From an uncultured Bacilli bacterium (GTDB lineage: Bacteria; Bacillota_I; Bacilli_A; RF39; UBA660), in assembly GCA_947630585.1 (NCBI GenBank), contig CANRIE010000123.1, positions 1 through 5,542 on the forward strand: a stretch of 5,542 nucleotides of DNA, read 5' to 3'. Positions 4,597-5,542 of the stretch are shown piece after piece. Within the stretch, counting starts at the first letter, position 1. Each line of letters starts with the position of its first letter. The notes beneath the pieces are model-generated. The model saw nothing but the letters and a program-made list of their open reading frames with translations. It ran no database searches and was not told where the DNA came from. The position numbers were made by a program, and so were the translations under genes.

Positions 4597-5542
4597 AGCG
4601 GCAAGTACTTGTTTCAGCCTTATTATTTAGATGATTATAATAGTAACATTCAGAATTTCCATTATCATAAATTTCAAAATAAGATCCAGCTTGTATTTCT
4701 TTAACATTAAATGTATTTTTTGGATAATACTCCCAAGAACCAAGATATGTTTCTTTATTCCATGAAGATAATTCATGTTTATCTTTGTTGATAAAATCAA
4801 TTATATTTACTTTATTATTATCAACTACTAATATATATTTATTATTAATTCCAATTATATTTTTATAATCTTTTATTGTTTCTAATAATTTACCATTAGC
4901 ATCATACTTAAAAATTTCATTGGTTGATGCAACATATAAATTTCCATTATAAATTGTAAATTTAGATTTTTTTTCTATTAAATCTATTATTTCTTTACCA
5001 TCTTTTGTATAAAGTGTTGAACATGGTGCATCTGATGCACAATATTCATGAATATATGTATTACCTTTATCTTCATAAACATCATAACTTGCTCTAACTC
5101 CATCTTCAAAACCATCACTTAAAATTGTCTTATTAGTATTAACATCTATTAAATAAGCCCTTTCATCATCTAATTTTTCACCATAATTAGGACTACGCAT
5201 TAATAATTGATCTTTTCCTTCATAAATAGTTTTTTCTTTTTCTAAATCATAAACCATATAACTATTTTCTTCGGAATTAAAATCTTTAAATATAGCAAAT
5301 TCTATTCCATACACTTTATCTAAATCACTATAAAGATAAAAATCTGTATATTTCTTATAATCATCAAAATTAACTTTACTATAACTTTCTTTATATAAAT
5401 CATAGATTTTCAAACCATCATCTTCTAATAATATAAATCTTTTATTATTATCTATATTTAAATATTTAGCATCTTTAGTTATAGTATTTAAAACATATTT
5501 TTCTTTATAATCTTCTGAACAATTTTCTTGATTACAAATATT
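4595..5542 (-). CDS. Paralogous extracellular-type protein of unknown function, 5' end beyond the window
   Basis: The frame is open from the right edge to TAG at 4595-4597, giving 315 visible residues. A TTG at 5413 is not the real start. The 43 codons upstream of it are open and still align with the paralogue: NICNQENC...KDAKYL...FILLEDDGLKIYD matches NICTDDMKC...NDAKFL...FILYDDNGLKLYN, residues 62-107 of the downstream gene. By that alignment about 60 residues, including a probable membrane anchor, lie outside the window. Other matched stretches are YNGNLYVASTNEIFKYDANGKLL with FDNGNMYVIENNTLNKYDNTGKLL, and KDYKNIIGI with KEYKSLLGF. This copy lacks roughly 100 residues in the middle relative to its partner. 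Cysteine pairs (for example YCASDAPC, and ECYYYN near the end) recur. It is transcribed ahead of the 3173-4585 gene in the same operon. The function is not recognised. Confidence 0.75.
   Translation of the reverse strand, partial: NICNQENCSEDYKEKYVLNTITKDAKYLNIDNNKRFILLEDDGLKIYDLYKESYSKVNFDDYKKYTDFYLYSDLDKVYGIEFAIFKDFNSEENSYMVYDLEKEKTIYEGKDQLLMRSPNYGEKLDDERAYLIDVNTNKTILSDGFEDGVRASYDVYEDKGNTYIHEYCASDAPCSTLYTKDGKEIIDLIEKKSKFTIYNGNLYVASTNEIFKYDANGKLLETIKDYKNIIGINNKYILVVDNNKVNIIDFINKDKHELSSWNKETYLGSWEYYPKNTFNVKEIQAGSYFEIYDNGNSECYYYNHLNNKAETSTCR

Noticed and set aside
1..5542. Defence or toxin-antitoxin system formed by the AAA ATPase and the metallopeptidase-like gene
   Set aside because: The two genes are divergent with separate promoters and 340 bp between them, and the ATPase is truncated. 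Nothing in the sequence links them functionally.

Overview
The window is a very AT-rich bacterial segment. Tryptophan is read from TGG, no gene reads through an internal TGA, and the visible stops are TAA, TAG and one TGA, so it uses the standard bacterial code. Shine-Dalgarno sites are strong (AAAGGAG, AAAGAGG, GAGGG, AGAGGT) and promoters are A+T-rich with TATAAT-like -10 boxes. MnmE together with a DUF4143-type AAA ATPase suggests a low-GC member of the Bacillota/Mycoplasmatota, such as an uncultured gut Bacilli or Erysipelotrichia-like lineage. This placement is an inference from composition and protein style only.

Layout, left to right. Positions 1-80 carry the tail of an unidentified plus-strand reading frame. 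It abuts the broken 3' end of a minus-strand AAA_14/DUF4143-family ATPase (53-583), which has lost everything after its ATPase core; the junction near position 79 looks like an insertion or rearrangement edge. Positions 584-923 are a divergent intergenic region with two extended -10 promoter candidates, one pointing each way. It also holds a long imperfect hairpin followed by a T-tract on the minus strand, and a doubtful 43-codon hydrophobic reading frame overlapping that hairpin. A plus-strand gene (924-1751) encodes a cytoplasmic protein with an HEVMH motif followed by TEGFNE, the pattern of a gluzincin-like zinc metallopeptidase.

That gene converges, with only 9 bp between the stops, on mnmE (1761-3116, minus), the tRNA-U34 modification GTPase. 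The mnmE promoter is interleaved with the intrinsic terminator of the gene upstream of it (3139-3172). Further right are two tandem minus-strand paralogues separated by 9 bp: a membrane-anchored extracellular protein (3173-4585) and a related protein (4595 to the right edge) whose 5' end lies beyond the window. The pair align along much of their length and share repeated aspartate/asparagine-glycine turns and paired cysteines; their function is not recognised.

Only mnmE has a firmly known role. The two paralogues form one operon. The AAA remnant, the metallopeptidase-like gene and mnmE each have their own promoter signal, and nothing shows that they act as one pathway. I found no CRISPR array, tRNA, rRNA or complete mobile element.
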